Assembly (NCBI GenBank): GCA_016935935.1
Contig: JAFGPZ010000201.1
Span: forward strand, 1 to 15,713
Origin: Deltaproteobacteria bacterium
GTDB taxonomy: Bacteria > Desulfobacterota > Syntrophia > Syntrophales > UBA2210
Direction: 5' to 3'
DNA length: 15,713 nt
Shown here: positions 1-8,909 of the stretch, piece by piece
How the letters are laid out: the number at the start of each line of letters is the position of its first letter
How positions within the stretch are numbered: the stretch's first letter is position 1
Made by a program: the position numbers and the translations under genes
Notes under the pieces: model-generated
Told to the model about the DNA's origin: nothing
The model's input: only the letters and a program-made list of their open reading frames with translations
The model's database searches: none

Positions 1-90
1 CAAGTAAATCATGGTATCAATGATTGTTATAATTGTGCGGGAACTGTTCGATCTCATGTTTCAATTTCTGTCACCTCTCAAGCATCATAG
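1..90 (+). CDS. Possible 3' end of an upstream gene (partial)
   Basis: Frame 1 is open from the window edge for 29 codons and closes with TAG at 88-90, while the other two + frames hit stops at once (TAA at 5-7, TGA at 26-28). The translation contains NDCYNCAGTVRSHVSISV, which has a CxxC pair, and I cannot place it in a family. A short hairpin begins 10-11 bases after the stop, which fits a gene end. An open run this short arises often by chance, so the call is weak. The alternative is plain non-coding sequence. Confidence 0.25.
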   Translation, partial: QVNHGINDCYNCAGTVRSHVSISVTSQAS

Positions 91-99
91 GATAATCCT

Positions 100-118
100 T
101 CCCAAAACGTTTTTGGGG
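100..118 (+). terminator. Short hairpin, weak terminator candidate
   Basis: The arms CCCAAAA (101-107) and TTTTGGG (111-117) pair around a CGT loop, and a T-G wobble at 100/118 can extend the stem. It sits just after the possible stop at 88-90. The stem is A/T-rich and only CTTTGTAT follows, with no real U-tract, so it is a poor intrinsic terminator in either direction. Confidence 0.25.
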
Positions 119-259
119 CTTTGTATACATTATAGCTACGCCAGGCAACCATGTTGATAATAGAAGAATGTATTGGTAACGAACTGGAAGCCTATCTATG
201 GGGGATTGATAGGACGTCGTTTGAGGATATGTAAAATGTTCTCATATCCGGCGTGGCAT

Positions 260-273
260 GTCGGCATGCCGAC
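260..273. repeat. Perfect 14 bp palindrome
   Basis: GTCGGCATGCCGAC reads the same on both strands. It lies 182 bp upstream of the barrel gene at 456, in sequence with no gene. It could be a dimeric-regulator operator or a cruciform-prone site. Only one copy was noticed in the window, so no function is claimed. Confidence 0.4.
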
Positions 274-455
274 GGGATTTCGGAGAAAGGTTATTATCAT
301 GCTTTTATTTGACGAGTATCATAATGAAAATACTTGCAAAGGGGATTGTCGAAAGGTATTGTTTGTTAACTCACACATGTACGAGTATTTTGTGTTTTGC
401 GAATTTCATACGATGAATATCAGTTTGATAAGGTCATAGAAAAGTCATCGGGAAT

Positions 456-2270
456 ATGATCCACTACTTATATACAAATCCGTTTTTTCACCTCCTACAT
501 CCCCACGCAGAATGTATAGGAATCTGGATTGCTGCAGGTGTACTTGTAGTTCTTGTTTCAGGAATCTTTCCTTGTGAATGCGTTTCTGCCGAGCCGACTA
601 ACCCAGTCCCAAAAGAGGAATCAGGTGCGGATGAAATGGAGAGAATCAGCCCGGATTATATCCTGGAGCGGAGTGAGGAAAAATTTTATTCTTATGCAGG
701 AAAACGCATCGTGAGCATCCTGATCAAGCGGCTCGATGTCTTCGATTCATCAGTGAAAGACACGACCCAGGTGAAGACATCTCGGTTTGAAAAAACATTG
801 AATCTCGTCAATTTTAATACACGAAATTCAACAATTCGACAAAATCTTCTTTTCAAAGAGGGTGACAGTATCGATCCCTATGTACTTGCCGACAGTGAGC
901 GCCTGCTGCGGTATCTGGATTTCATACAGGACGCCCGGATAGTTGTGATCCCGGATAATATGAACACAGACGATGCATCTGTCCTGGTCATCGTTAAAGA
1001 TCAGTGGTCGCTCATTCTGTCTGGCAGCTTGAAGAAGAGAAACGGTTTCAAGCTAAACATAGAAGAGCGCAATATCCTCGGTATCGGGCATCAGATTTCC
1101 GGCTCGGTAACAAACATTCCCCATACTACTCCCCGATACGGTATGAGCTATTCTGTGCAAAATATGTATGGATCATTTATTACTGGAAGACTATTTTATT
1201 TCAAAGTACCAGAAATTAATTCGATGGGACTTGAATTTTCCCGGGAACTTGTTTCTCCTGTTTTGAAGTATTCAGGAGGATTGGAATTAAGAAAAACTTC
1301 AACAATAATACATGATTCTCTTCCCTTTTTTGCCGATAACGCCTACAATCTCATTGACTTCTGGCTGGGAAAGACAATCTGGTTAGGACGAATAAAAAGG
1401 GATATCAACCGTCGCCGTAGCCTGGTTATTTCAGGCCGGTTCAGACAGGTTCTCTTTACGAAACACCCGGACATAACCGGCTCCACATGGTACCGGTATC
1501 ACAACAAGAATTATTATCTTGGGAATATCTCCTATATCCGGCATAGGTATTACCGTACGAATCTCCTGCATAACTTTGGCAGGACAGAAAATATTCCTTA
1601 TGGCTTCCTTGTCAATCTCGCTTCAGGAATGGTCGACGACCATTTCCGTCCAAGGTTGTATGTTTCAACCAACCTTGCCGCTGGTAACAGGATCAAGGGA
1701 TTGGGATACTGTTCTGGTAAGTTGAGTTTCAGCGGGTGTCCACGGGCAGGAATGATTCAGTTGGGAATTCTGAAATTACAGACCCTGTACTTCACAGAGA
1801 TATTCCACCTTGGAAACTTCCGATTTCGTCAGTTCCTTAAAGCGGAATATGCTACCGGAATCAATCGTTTTAGTGATGATAGTATAGATTTTACTGTAGA
1901 GGAAAGTGTTCGGGGATTAGCTTACAACCACAAAGTAACGGGGACACAACGGTTATTCCTCAGTTTGGATACGGTTGCGTTAACTCCTTGGAAAGCACGT
2001 GGATTCACTTTTGCTCTCTTCTCTTTCGCGGATGTTGACATAATCAACTCAAAATATAATAAAATATTTACGCAAAACTATTATTCTGCATTCGGTATCG
2101 GAGTGAGAATCCATAATAAATACATTGGTTTCGAGACAGTGCAGATAAGGTTCTCCTGGTATCCGGACCTGCCGTTTGACCACAAAGAATACGCACTTAC
2201 CTCCTCCAGGGGAAATCGGGTTCTCCCGATCGATTTCATAAGGAGCAAGCCGGAAATCCTCGAATATTGA
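456..2270 (+). CDS. Omp85-superfamily outer-membrane barrel protein with one POTRA-like domain
   Basis: This is a 604-residue probable outer-membrane protein. Residues 21-37 are strongly hydrophobic and end in a likely signal peptidase I site (VSA, 43-45). Residues about 84-183 look like one POTRA domain, with a first strand near RIVSILIK, a helix near SERLLRYL and a last strand VLVIVKDQW. The rest is rich in alternating aromatic/polar beta strands typical of a 16-strand barrel. VRGL at 485-488 sits where Omp85 proteins carry the loop-6 (V/I)RG(F/Y) motif. The length matches TamA/BamA-like proteins, but these have three or five POTRAs. The last strand (about 559-569) is followed by a roughly 34-residue tail ending in Tyr, instead of ending at the barrel as is usual. 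ATG is the only nearby start (in-frame stop at 429-431); no ribosome site is well spaced, and the N-terminal region before the hydrophobic core is unusually long and lacks Lys/Arg. It converges on tamA. The substrate is unknown. Confidence 0.8.
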   Translation: MIHYLYTNPFFHLLHPHAECIGIWIAAGVLVVLVSGIFPCECVSAEPTNPVPKEESGADEMERISPDYILERSEEKFYSYAGKRIVSILIKRLDVFDSSVKDTTQVKTSRFEKTLNLVNFNTRNSTIRQNLLFKEGDSIDPYVLADSERLLRYLDFIQDARIVVIPDNMNTDDASVLVIVKDQWSLILSGSLKKRNGFKLNIEERNILGIGHQISGSVTNIPHTTPRYGMSYSVQNMYGSFITGRLFYFKVPEINSMGLEFSRELVSPVLKYSGGLELRKTSTIIHDSLPFFADNAYNLIDFWLGKTIWLGRIKRDINRRRSLVISGRFRQVLFTKHPDITGSTWYRYHNKNYYLGNISYIRHRYYRTNLLHNFGRTENIPYGFLVNLASGMVDDHFRPRLYVSTNLAAGNRIKGLGYCSGKLSFSGCPRAGMIQLGILKLQTLYFTEIFHLGNFRFRQFLKAEYATGINRFSDDSIDFTVEESVRGLAYNHKVTGTQRLFLSLDTVALTPWKARGFTFALFSFADVDIINSKYNKIFTQNYYSAFGIGVRIHNKYIGFETVQIRFSWYPDLPFDHKEYALTSSRGNRVLPIDFIRSKPEILEY

Positions 2271-2767
2271 ATACTGTAAAAACTGCACTCGCCAGAAGAA
2301 AAAGTAGACATGTCCCCCCTTGAGCCATTAGCATTTATGTGATGTCAGATGAGCCTGTATAACAGAGAAAGCTCTACAGCGTCCAAGATTGAAAGTGTAT
2401 TTGATGAGACCGATATTACTGACATTCAACGTGTCAAAATCCCAGGGTCAGGCCAAAATATAAATTTGATTCAATATTGACTGATTGTCAATAGTTTCAT
2501 GCCGGGGCGAGATCAGTTTTCTCCAACGCTATGCCTACCACATGGACCTTCACCTGTAACGTATCCGGTTCCAGAACTTCTTCGGCGGAACTTTTCAAAG
2601 GTTATTCAACACCAGATAATAGAAGATGTCGATTGAGATAATTTTGCGTAAATGGAGCATCCCATGTAAAAGAACCATAAACTCGTTTCCATCATGTTCA
2701 CAGGTATCGTAAGTTACACACAGCCATAATGCCTAATTATGACATCCAATATACATTCGCAAATATT
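2271..2767. other. Gap between convergent barrel genes
   Basis: These 497 bp separate the stops of two convergent Omp85-type genes. I see no strong terminator hairpin for either gene. The half near tamA holds two adjacent open - strand stretches that join with a one-base shift (see the candidate relic at 2497-2678). The half near the + strand gene shows nothing I can name beyond a 10 bp palindrome, TCAATATTGA, at 2471-2480. Confidence 0.5.
2497..2678 (-). pseudogene. Possible small frameshifted gene relic
   Basis: On the - strand an ATG at 2678 opens a frame (MVLLHGMLHLRK, then DIFYYLVLNNL) that stops at 2595. A second frame, shifted by one, is open from 2601 to a TGA at 2497 and reads KSSAEEVLEPD, then VHVVGIALEKTD. 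The junction lies at a three-T run on the - strand. One more T would give NNLLKSSAEE and a continuous protein of about 60 residues. Both halves look protein-like, with amphipathic and strand-like segments, but I recognise no family. Chance open frames of this length are common, so this is only a candidate. It lies downstream of tamA on the same strand. Confidence 0.25.
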
Positions 2768-4558
2768 TTAGAATGCCTGGCCCATATTGAAATATATTTT
2801 CCCGCGCGGGTCGTCCTTACTTCTATTGAGTCTGAAGCCGTAATCGACGCGAATCACCCCTACAGGAGTGTTCAGTCGGAGCCCAAGACCGCTTGACGTG
2901 CGTATATCGGTTATGTCAAAAGTCCCGGAGTTTTTCCAGACATTACCTGCATCGCAGAAGACTACTCCGTCGAGAATTTTATATATTTTACGGCGAACTT
3001 CGAAAATATTCCAGATAATCTTTATTTTTCCGCCGAGCGGTTTACCATTGGCATCGAGCGGACCAACCATGTTGTATTCGTATCCGCGAATACTGCGTCC
3101 ACCGCCGGAATAGAACCGTTCCTGAAGTGGTATCTCAAGGAAACCACGGGCTGTGTTGATAACTCCCAGTTCAAGCGACGTCGCCAGTATCGTGAAACGA
3201 TGCAGTGGATAATAGTACTTAATCCTACCATTCGAATGGAGAAATGAGGCAGTTTTGCCTGATAAATAATCGCCCAACTCTGTTGTTATCTCCCAGTAGA
3301 TACCTTTTGTTGCGTTAAAGAGATTGTTTCTCCTGTCATGACGGAGTGAAAGTTCGATACTGCTGATATCATTGGCGGTTTTGTCCGGTATGGTCAAAAG
3401 GGTTATGTTTTCAGCCTTCGAATGATCTTGCCTGTACTGAATTCTGAAGAATGTATAATTCCCAATATTCCGCCCGATACTCATGAGACCGAATATTCTC
3501 CTCAAGTTATAGCTTGGTTCATCGAGGTAATCCCATCCCGTATTGATATCCATGTGCCATTGCGTAGCGAATAATCGAGGAGATGTGAACGATCCGGAGA
3601 GCTTTTTCCGGATGAAGCTGATTCTGCCGGAAGCGCCGAGCTTTTTCCCCATGCCCATGAGATTGATGGTGTATGCCTCGACTTTACCCCTGAACTCTTC
3701 CTCGGTGTCGTATCCGGCTGAAACACTCATCCTGATTGAATCTTTCTCGTGCAGTTCTACAATGACGTCTTTTTTTCCTTCCCTGCCGCTGGCAGTTTCG
3801 GTTGGATGAATGTATACGCTACGGAATAACCCGGTTTCGTATATTTTACGCTGGGATTCGAGTAACATGGAAGAGTTAATCGTGTCACCACTTTTGAATC
3901 CTATCTCACGATTAATGATATTTATACGAGTTTTTTCAAAACCATTAATACGTATTTCTTCAATGATGAAAAGGCTGTTTTCCTTAATGTTAAACAACAC
4001 GGAAACTTGTTTGTTTTCATGGTCTATGGTAGCAGTTGGTTCCACCTCCGCCTCTGAGAATCCCTTTGTCCTATAATAGGTAAGGATAGATACGCTTGAT
4101 TCGTCGATTGCGCCGTTTCGGAAATTATCTCCCGGTGCAACCGAAACTTGGTTACTGAATTCTTCTTTGCTCACAGCCTCATTCCCGCTGAATTCAACCT
4201 TCAGTACCTTTGTAGGCACGCCTTCATTTATATATATCGTGATATTTACACTGCTGGAATCCTCATCGATATGCGTTTCGTATTTCCGCACTTCCGCATC
4301 GAGGTATCCCTGGTCATGATAGAAGATTTCAATTGCTTCGATATCGTCCTCGAAAACCTGCCTATTAAAATACGATTTATGTAAAAAGGACGATTTTTTC
4401 GTAATTATTAATTGTCTTATACGGTCATCAAGGAATGCGCTGATTCCTTCGAAGGTGATATTCGCTACCTTGATATTTTTCCCCTGTGCCTGAGAGGTGT
4501 AAGGCAAAAACATAAGGAAACAGAGAAGCAGGTTTATTGTAAGTAAAATATATTTCAT
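2768..4558 (-). CDS. tamA: TamA-like Omp85 outer-membrane protein (three POTRAs plus 16-strand barrel)
   Basis: This 596-residue protein has a signal peptide (residues 1-24, cleavage after SQA). Three POTRA domains follow at about 29-112, 115-193 and 197-272, then a surface-antigen (Omp85) barrel from about 276 to the end. SIRGYEYN (489-496) carries the loop-6 RGY motif that inserts into the barrel lumen. FCDAGNVW (534-541) and TPVGVIRVDYGF (564-575) are typical of the last strands, and the chain ends in Phe, as barrel signals recognised by BamA do. Three POTRAs match TamA, against five in most BamA. The ATG overlaps the tamB stop by one base (TAATG), so the two are surely co-translated. In E. 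coli the order is the reverse, tamA then tamB. There is no lipobox, so it is not the lipoprotein TamL variant of Bacteroidota. A BamA-like role in general barrel insertion cannot be excluded, but the tamB pairing favours TamA. Confidence 0.9.
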   Translation of the reverse strand: MKYILLTINLLLCFLMFLPYTSQAQGKNIKVANITFEGISAFLDDRIRQLIITKKSSFLHKSYFNRQVFEDDIEAIEIFYHDQGYLDAEVRKYETHIDEDSSSVNITIYINEGVPTKVLKVEFSGNEAVSKEEFSNQVSVAPGDNFRNGAIDESSVSILTYYRTKGFSEAEVEPTATIDHENKQVSVLFNIKENSLFIIEEIRINGFEKTRINIINREIGFKSGDTINSSMLLESQRKIYETGLFRSVYIHPTETASGREGKKDVIVELHEKDSIRMSVSAGYDTEEEFRGKVEAYTINLMGMGKKLGASGRISFIRKKLSGSFTSPRLFATQWHMDINTGWDYLDEPSYNLRRIFGLMSIGRNIGNYTFFRIQYRQDHSKAENITLLTIPDKTANDISSIELSLRHDRRNNLFNATKGIYWEITTELGDYLSGKTASFLHSNGRIKYYYPLHRFTILATSLELGVINTARGFLEIPLQERFYSGGGRSIRGYEYNMVGPLDANGKPLGGKIKIIWNIFEVRRKIYKILDGVVFCDAGNVWKNSGTFDITDIRTSSGLGLRLNTPVGVIRVDYGFRLNRSKDDPRGKIYFNMGQAF

Positions 4559-7500
4559 TATTTAAACGTCACTGAATAATCGAGGTCGATGCCGCCTTGC
4601 CCCGTCTGGTTAGTGTAACCTTCAATTGAAAAAAAGCGCGAAATGTCGTACCGGAGTCTAATGCCGCGGTTGTTCAATTCACCAACATTTGTCGAATAAT
4701 CGGATTTGAGCTCACGGGCTAGTTTTTCCGAAGCGTCAATTTGATTACCTTCCTGCCCGCCAAAGAGATTGCCCCCTATGGACAGGCCCTTGATACCCAA
4801 CAGTCCTGATACTTTTCGAGTTAGATAATTCGACGCGACTCTGCTTGAGAGTTCTGTAACCCGTTCCATCATGATTGAACCGGTGGAACTCTCCGCACTT
4901 GTTACCTGTTTTCCAGTAAGCTGGTCGGTTGTTGCGCCAAAAGAGAGAAGGGCTATAATGTCGGATTTTGAGAGTGCCGGCGAGGAATTGATGACTATAG
5001 ACGCCTTATCGAGTTCTCCGTTCGCATTGAGGGTGATGACATAGGTTTCTCTGGCAAATGTCTCAGTCTGCTGAATATTCGTTACCGCCTGGAAATCGAT
5101 TATCGGATTAATCCTCGTCGGATTGACGAAGTCAAGTGTGCCCCGGGTAATGTCGAATATCCTGTCGAGATAGACTACATAACCCTCTTCCGCTGATATT
5201 CTGCCTGTAATATTCGGTTTATCGAGGGTACCTATAACCTCGATATCCGAGTTTATACTCACATGTGCAATGTTGTTTTCAATCCATACCGGATTATTAT
5301 TGCTTATTCTGATATTCATGTTTGTGCCCGTCAGTATTGGCGAAGATTTGTTATCCTTGATATCTCCGGATGATTTGTTTCTGGATATTATTTTTTGAGG
5401 TTTAAGGTTGTAGTCTATTGTACCTTCATCGACGAGTACCAAACCATCGAGCCCATATCTGCCATCAGCGGTTTTCCGGTAAGTAAAATCAGCCTTTTCA
5501 ACCATGAAAGAGTATTTTTCAGGTTGATCGATTTTCATGTCGTGTATCGAAGCGGTGAGATCGAGATCTTCAAATCCGCCGCTACCGTAAACAAAATATC
5601 CTCCAGCTTCGACTGCGCCGTCTTTCGACTTCAGGGTAAACTTATCGACAGTGACCGTTCGATTGTTAAAACTGAGATCGATAATACCATCGGTAACCGG
5701 ACGATTGAAAAAGGACGATTTAAAACTCACATCACGCATCGACACACCTCCGGTAATAACAGGAGATGCGAGTGTGCCATTAACGACAATTGTCGAGTTT
5801 GCCACACCATCGAGGCCTATTACAAATGTGGTGAAAGGCTGTGCTATTACCAAATAGAAATCTTCCATACCGAGTTTCATATCGAGAGAATCAGGAGAAA
5901 TGAGCCCAGTAAGATTCACGGCTCCTTCGTCACCGAAACGGCCGTTCAAATTCAAATGGGCTTTAGATACCTTTTCCATAAGGATATCTCCTGTAATCAC
6001 GACCGGAACTTCTTTAATTGTTCCTTCCACAGAATCGACAAGCAGCTTGTTATCCTCAAACCTCATATCAACTATGATATTTTGTATGGAAATCGTTTTC
6101 TCACTGCCGCCGAAAGATCCTTCCGAAATGTTAAATGAGCCATTATATAAAGGTTTCCCGAGAACTCCATTCCATGATACATTGAATGTGCTTTTACCAA
6201 GGAGAACCATGTTTTCGGGCATTAACGGCCTGAACAGGCTGATATCAATAATATTCCCGGTGAGAGTCCCTTCTACCCGGTCTCTGCTTGAGATGAGACG
6301 TTTTCCCGTATGGAGGGAGATGCCTGCTTTCCCTTGTATTTCTCCATAATCTGATATGAGCTTCAGCGACGATATCCATAAAGAGTCGGGTTTTATCTGG
6401 ACGTCGGTATCCAGAGTGTTAATGACAAAATTGCCATATGCGGGTTTATCGATTGTTACATGCATTTGGCCGTCAGACTGGTCAAGACTGCCATTCAAAG
6501 TGAGCGAAAACGCCATGGTTCCACCAACAGGAATTCCCCCGACTAAAAGTTCGGCGATGTGGCGAATCTCAATCGAATCACCCGTGACTGCGACGGTACT
6601 GCGTGTTGAATCGGAAAAATCCATATGTGCGGAAATGTTACCCGAATCGCGCCATTGTGCAGCATACGTGGAATCTGATTCGGGAGAAACGGTCATGTCG
6701 TGAAAAGCTGTCTCGACTCTGACCTGTGCATCGCCTTTGGCCTCAGCGAATCCATATCTACCTGAACCGCTTACACGGAGTGAGTCGCTGCTGAGAGTCA
6801 CTTTATTAAATTTCAATTCATCATGATTGAATGCGGCTTCCAGTGAACCTTTGTTGAATGTAAGCTGTTTGTATGCGGGCTGCTCAATATCGATCGTTGC
6901 ATTACCTCTGATCCCGTCGATATTCCCCATTGCATTAACATGAAAAGAAACACTGCCGCTGAAACCATCAAGTTTTAGTCCCTGGAACAGCGAATCGGCG
7001 GGAATATCAGAAGCGCTGAGATTGAGTTCTTGCAGTCTGAACCCTCGATCATCGTAATCGAATCCACCGGTTAACTGCTCAATAGGGATATTTCTGTAAA
7101 GCAGGTTCGACTTTTCAATAGTACATGATACAGCCGGATTGTTAAATGGTCCGTATATTCTGCATCGGGCGCGGCCTTCACCGGAAATGTCCTGTTTCAG
7201 AAGTATGGCGAGTGAGGTGAGAGATGAAAATTCGCCGTCAACATTTATGTTAAGGCTGTCGCGAGTGACCGTACCCCCGGCGGTAAGGGTGTTTTCATTG
7301 AATTGCGCTGTACTTTGTATATTCTTGTTCTGATATGAGAGTTTCAGATCAACATCAGCGAGACGATTTCCATTGTATATCATCTCGGCGCCATGAATAT
7401 TTGTCTGAACTGTATTGCCGATAATATCCGATAGGGCGCCGGAAATATCGATGCTGCCCGAGATTCTGCCATCGAGACTGATGTTTTTATCCGTTGCTGC

Positions 7501-8733
7501 GAGGAGTATCTTGTTAATGTGGACTTCATCGGTTTCAAGCGTCAACCGGTAGTCTTTTTCATCGCCTATAGAGAATCTCCCCGAGCCGCTGACCGTACCA
7601 TCCATAAACTGTGCATCGATACTTATTACTCTTAGTGTTTTAGACGAATAGCTGAAATCAAGCTTCGCGTGCCGGGTATCCCAACCATGGACAGAAAAAC
7701 CGTCAAGCTCGACAACGCCGGAAAGCTCGAGCGAGTCTTCCGGTACCGATACTATTATCGACACCGTATACCTGCCCTTCGCATCCGCAAGCGCATCCGG
7801 TATGAAACCTCCGATTACCTGACGTAATCCTTCAACATCCCCGCTGATGGTGAATGTGCTGAGGATTATATATGGAGCTTTATCGATATGAATTGATGCG
7901 GTACCGGTCAATTCGAATCCGGGTCTTCCCACATCGAAACTGGCAATAGAAAGAACACCGTCTTGAAAATCGCCTTTCAGATCAAGGTCTTCGATGAGGA
8001 CATTCCTTTCAAGATAATCGGCGTTTACGGAATCTGCTTCCAGTGAAAAAGCATAGCCGCCGGTAACCTGGTTATCAAGCGATAAATTGACACCGTCAAG
8101 AATTCCTTTGAGCGACAGGGTTTTATCCATGTATCGCACAAAGAGGTCATCAATATCGACCGAACCGATATTCACGTGAAAAAGAGAGGGCGATTTATTC
8201 ACACCTGATGAACCTCCGCCGATCGCCGGTGTATTGAGGAAACCGGTGCTGTCACGAACGACATCAACCTTGAAATCTTTAAGAATGATGGCATCTAATG
8301 CAAGCTCGGCATTGAGCAGCCTCCAGATGCGGTAATTAACGCGGGCGTACTTGCCTGATACAAAATGATATTCCTGAGAATCCGGATCCATGTATATGTT
8401 AATATCAGTTACAACCAGCCGGGTAAAAAAATTGGTTTCGATCGACCCGATAGTTACGGTCTGATTTAACATGCCGGAAAGCCGTCGCTGGGCCAATGTC
8501 AGTATGTACCGTTCTCCGCCGGATGACGAGAGCCACATAACCATAATAATCAGTATAATCGCGGTAATGACTGTCAGAGCTGCGAGAACGATCACAATAA
8601 TTTTAGATGTTTTTTTCAGTGTCTGTTCCTCAATATTCAGTAACTTTTTACCATCAAATCTAAATACCTGATGTTTTATATTATGATGTACAGTTCTCGT
8701 TTTTTTACTTTTTTGTTCAGTTTGCCCATTCAA
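4558..8733 (-). CDS. tamB: TamB-family translocation and assembly protein (DUF490, AsmA-like)
   Basis: This 1391-residue protein has one N-terminal membrane helix (about 45-68), which anchors it in the inner membrane, then more than 1200 residues of repeated short beta strands. These should form the long hydrophobic groove that crosses the periplasm in AsmA-like proteins. The C-terminal DUF490 region shows the family hallmarks: SSPALSKSDIIALLSFG from residue 1250, GLSIGG shortly after, and RYDISRFFSIEGYTNQ from about 1361. TamB works with TamA in outer-membrane protein assembly and phospholipid transport between membranes. The start is uncertain. TTG at 8733 is the longest fit, there is no ATG in frame before the membrane helix, and only a poor ribosome site is seen. 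It would give a basic cytoplasmic segment of about 44 residues ahead of the helix. The gene runs directly into tamA. The 176 bp upstream (8734-8909) should hold the promoter, but I find no clear one. Confidence 0.93.
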   Translation of the reverse strand: MNGQTEQKSKKTRTVHHNIKHQVFRFDGKKLLNIEEQTLKKTSKIIVIVLAALTVITAIILIIMVMWLSSSGGERYILTLAQRRLSGMLNQTVTIGSIETNFFTRLVVTDINIYMDPDSQEYHFVSGKYARVNYRIWRLLNAELALDAIILKDFKVDVVRDSTGFLNTPAIGGGSSGVNKSPSLFHVNIGSVDIDDLFVRYMDKTLSLKGILDGVNLSLDNQVTGGYAFSLEADSVNADYLERNVLIEDLDLKGDFQDGVLSIASFDVGRPGFELTGTASIHIDKAPYIILSTFTISGDVEGLRQVIGGFIPDALADAKGRYTVSIIVSVPEDSLELSGVVELDGFSVHGWDTRHAKLDFSYSSKTLRVISIDAQFMDGTVSGSGRFSIGDEKDYRLTLETDEVHINKILLAATDKNISLDGRISGSIDISGALSDIIGNTVQTNIHGAEMIYNGNRLADVDLKLSYQNKNIQSTAQFNENTLTAGGTVTRDSLNINVDGEFSSLTSLAILLKQDISGEGRARCRIYGPFNNPAVSCTIEKSNLLYRNIPIEQLTGGFDYDDRGFRLQELNLSASDIPADSLFQGLKLDGFSGSVSFHVNAMGNIDGIRGNATIDIEQPAYKQLTFNKGSLEAAFNHDELKFNKVTLSSDSLRVSGSGRYGFAEAKGDAQVRVETAFHDMTVSPESDSTYAAQWRDSGNISAHMDFSDSTRSTVAVTGDSIEIRHIAELLVGGIPVGGTMAFSLTLNGSLDQSDGQMHVTIDKPAYGNFVINTLDTDVQIKPDSLWISSLKLISDYGEIQGKAGISLHTGKRLISSRDRVEGTLTGNIIDISLFRPLMPENMVLLGKSTFNVSWNGVLGKPLYNGSFNISEGSFGGSEKTISIQNIIVDMRFEDNKLLVDSVEGTIKEVPVVITGDILMEKVSKAHLNLNGRFGDEGAVNLTGLISPDSLDMKLGMEDFYLVIAQPFTTFVIGLDGVANSTIVVNGTLASPVITGGVSMRDVSFKSSFFNRPVTDGIIDLSFNNRTVTVDKFTLKSKDGAVEAGGYFVYGSGGFEDLDLTASIHDMKIDQPEKYSFMVEKADFTYRKTADGRYGLDGLVLVDEGTIDYNLKPQKIISRNKSSGDIKDNKSSPILTGTNMNIRISNNNPVWIENNIAHVSINSDIEVIGTLDKPNITGRISAEEGYVVYLDRIFDITRGTLDFVNPTRINPIIDFQAVTNIQQTETFARETYVITLNANGELDKASIVINSSPALSKSDIIALLSFGATTDQLTGKQVTSAESSTGSIMMERVTELSSRVASNYLTRKVSGLLGIKGLSIGGNLFGGQEGNQIDASEKLARELKSDYSTNVGELNNRGIRLRYDISRFFSIEGYTNQTGQGGIDLDYSVTFK

Positions 8734-8909
8734 TATTATCTTAAGGATTGAGGTTCATGCCGATTTCCCTGAAATATTCCGGATTACACTTTGAACCTTA
8801 AGAAACAATCAGCAAGGAATAATTCACCTCATAATGAATATCACACAGAGAATCGGCCGTTTAGTAAGAAATACTACGGACCCTTATTAATCAGTTCATT
8901 AACGCACGA

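Larger units (their letters stand above)
91..455. other. Intergenic stretch upstream of the Omp85-like gene
   Basis: No convincing gene is present. An 88-codon TTG-initiated frame (173-439) is open, but it has no ribosome site, no recognisable domain and a composition that looks random. The stretch contains the hairpin at 100-118 and a perfect 14 bp palindrome at 260-273. The promoter of the gene at 456 should lie here, but I find no clear -35/-10 pair. Confidence 0.5.

Noticed and set aside
362..393. TTTG followed 20 bases later by TATTTTG, resembling the Bacteroidota-type promoter TTTG / TAnnTTTG
   Set aside because: The downstream element lacks one base of the consensus, the taxon is not established, and no second copy was found before other genes.
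173..439. 88-codon TTG-initiated open frame on the + strand
   Set aside because: No ribosome site, no domain and random-looking composition. It ends just before the real gene at 456 and fits chance.
2768..4558. BamA as the identity of the Omp85 protein next to tamB
   Set aside because: Only three POTRA domains are visible and the gene is translationally coupled to tamB, both of which fit TamA better.
5395..6138. 247-codon open frame on the + strand
   Set aside because: It is antisense to tamB, whose hallmarks and length are unambiguous. The product is rich in Cys, His and Arg and matches no family.
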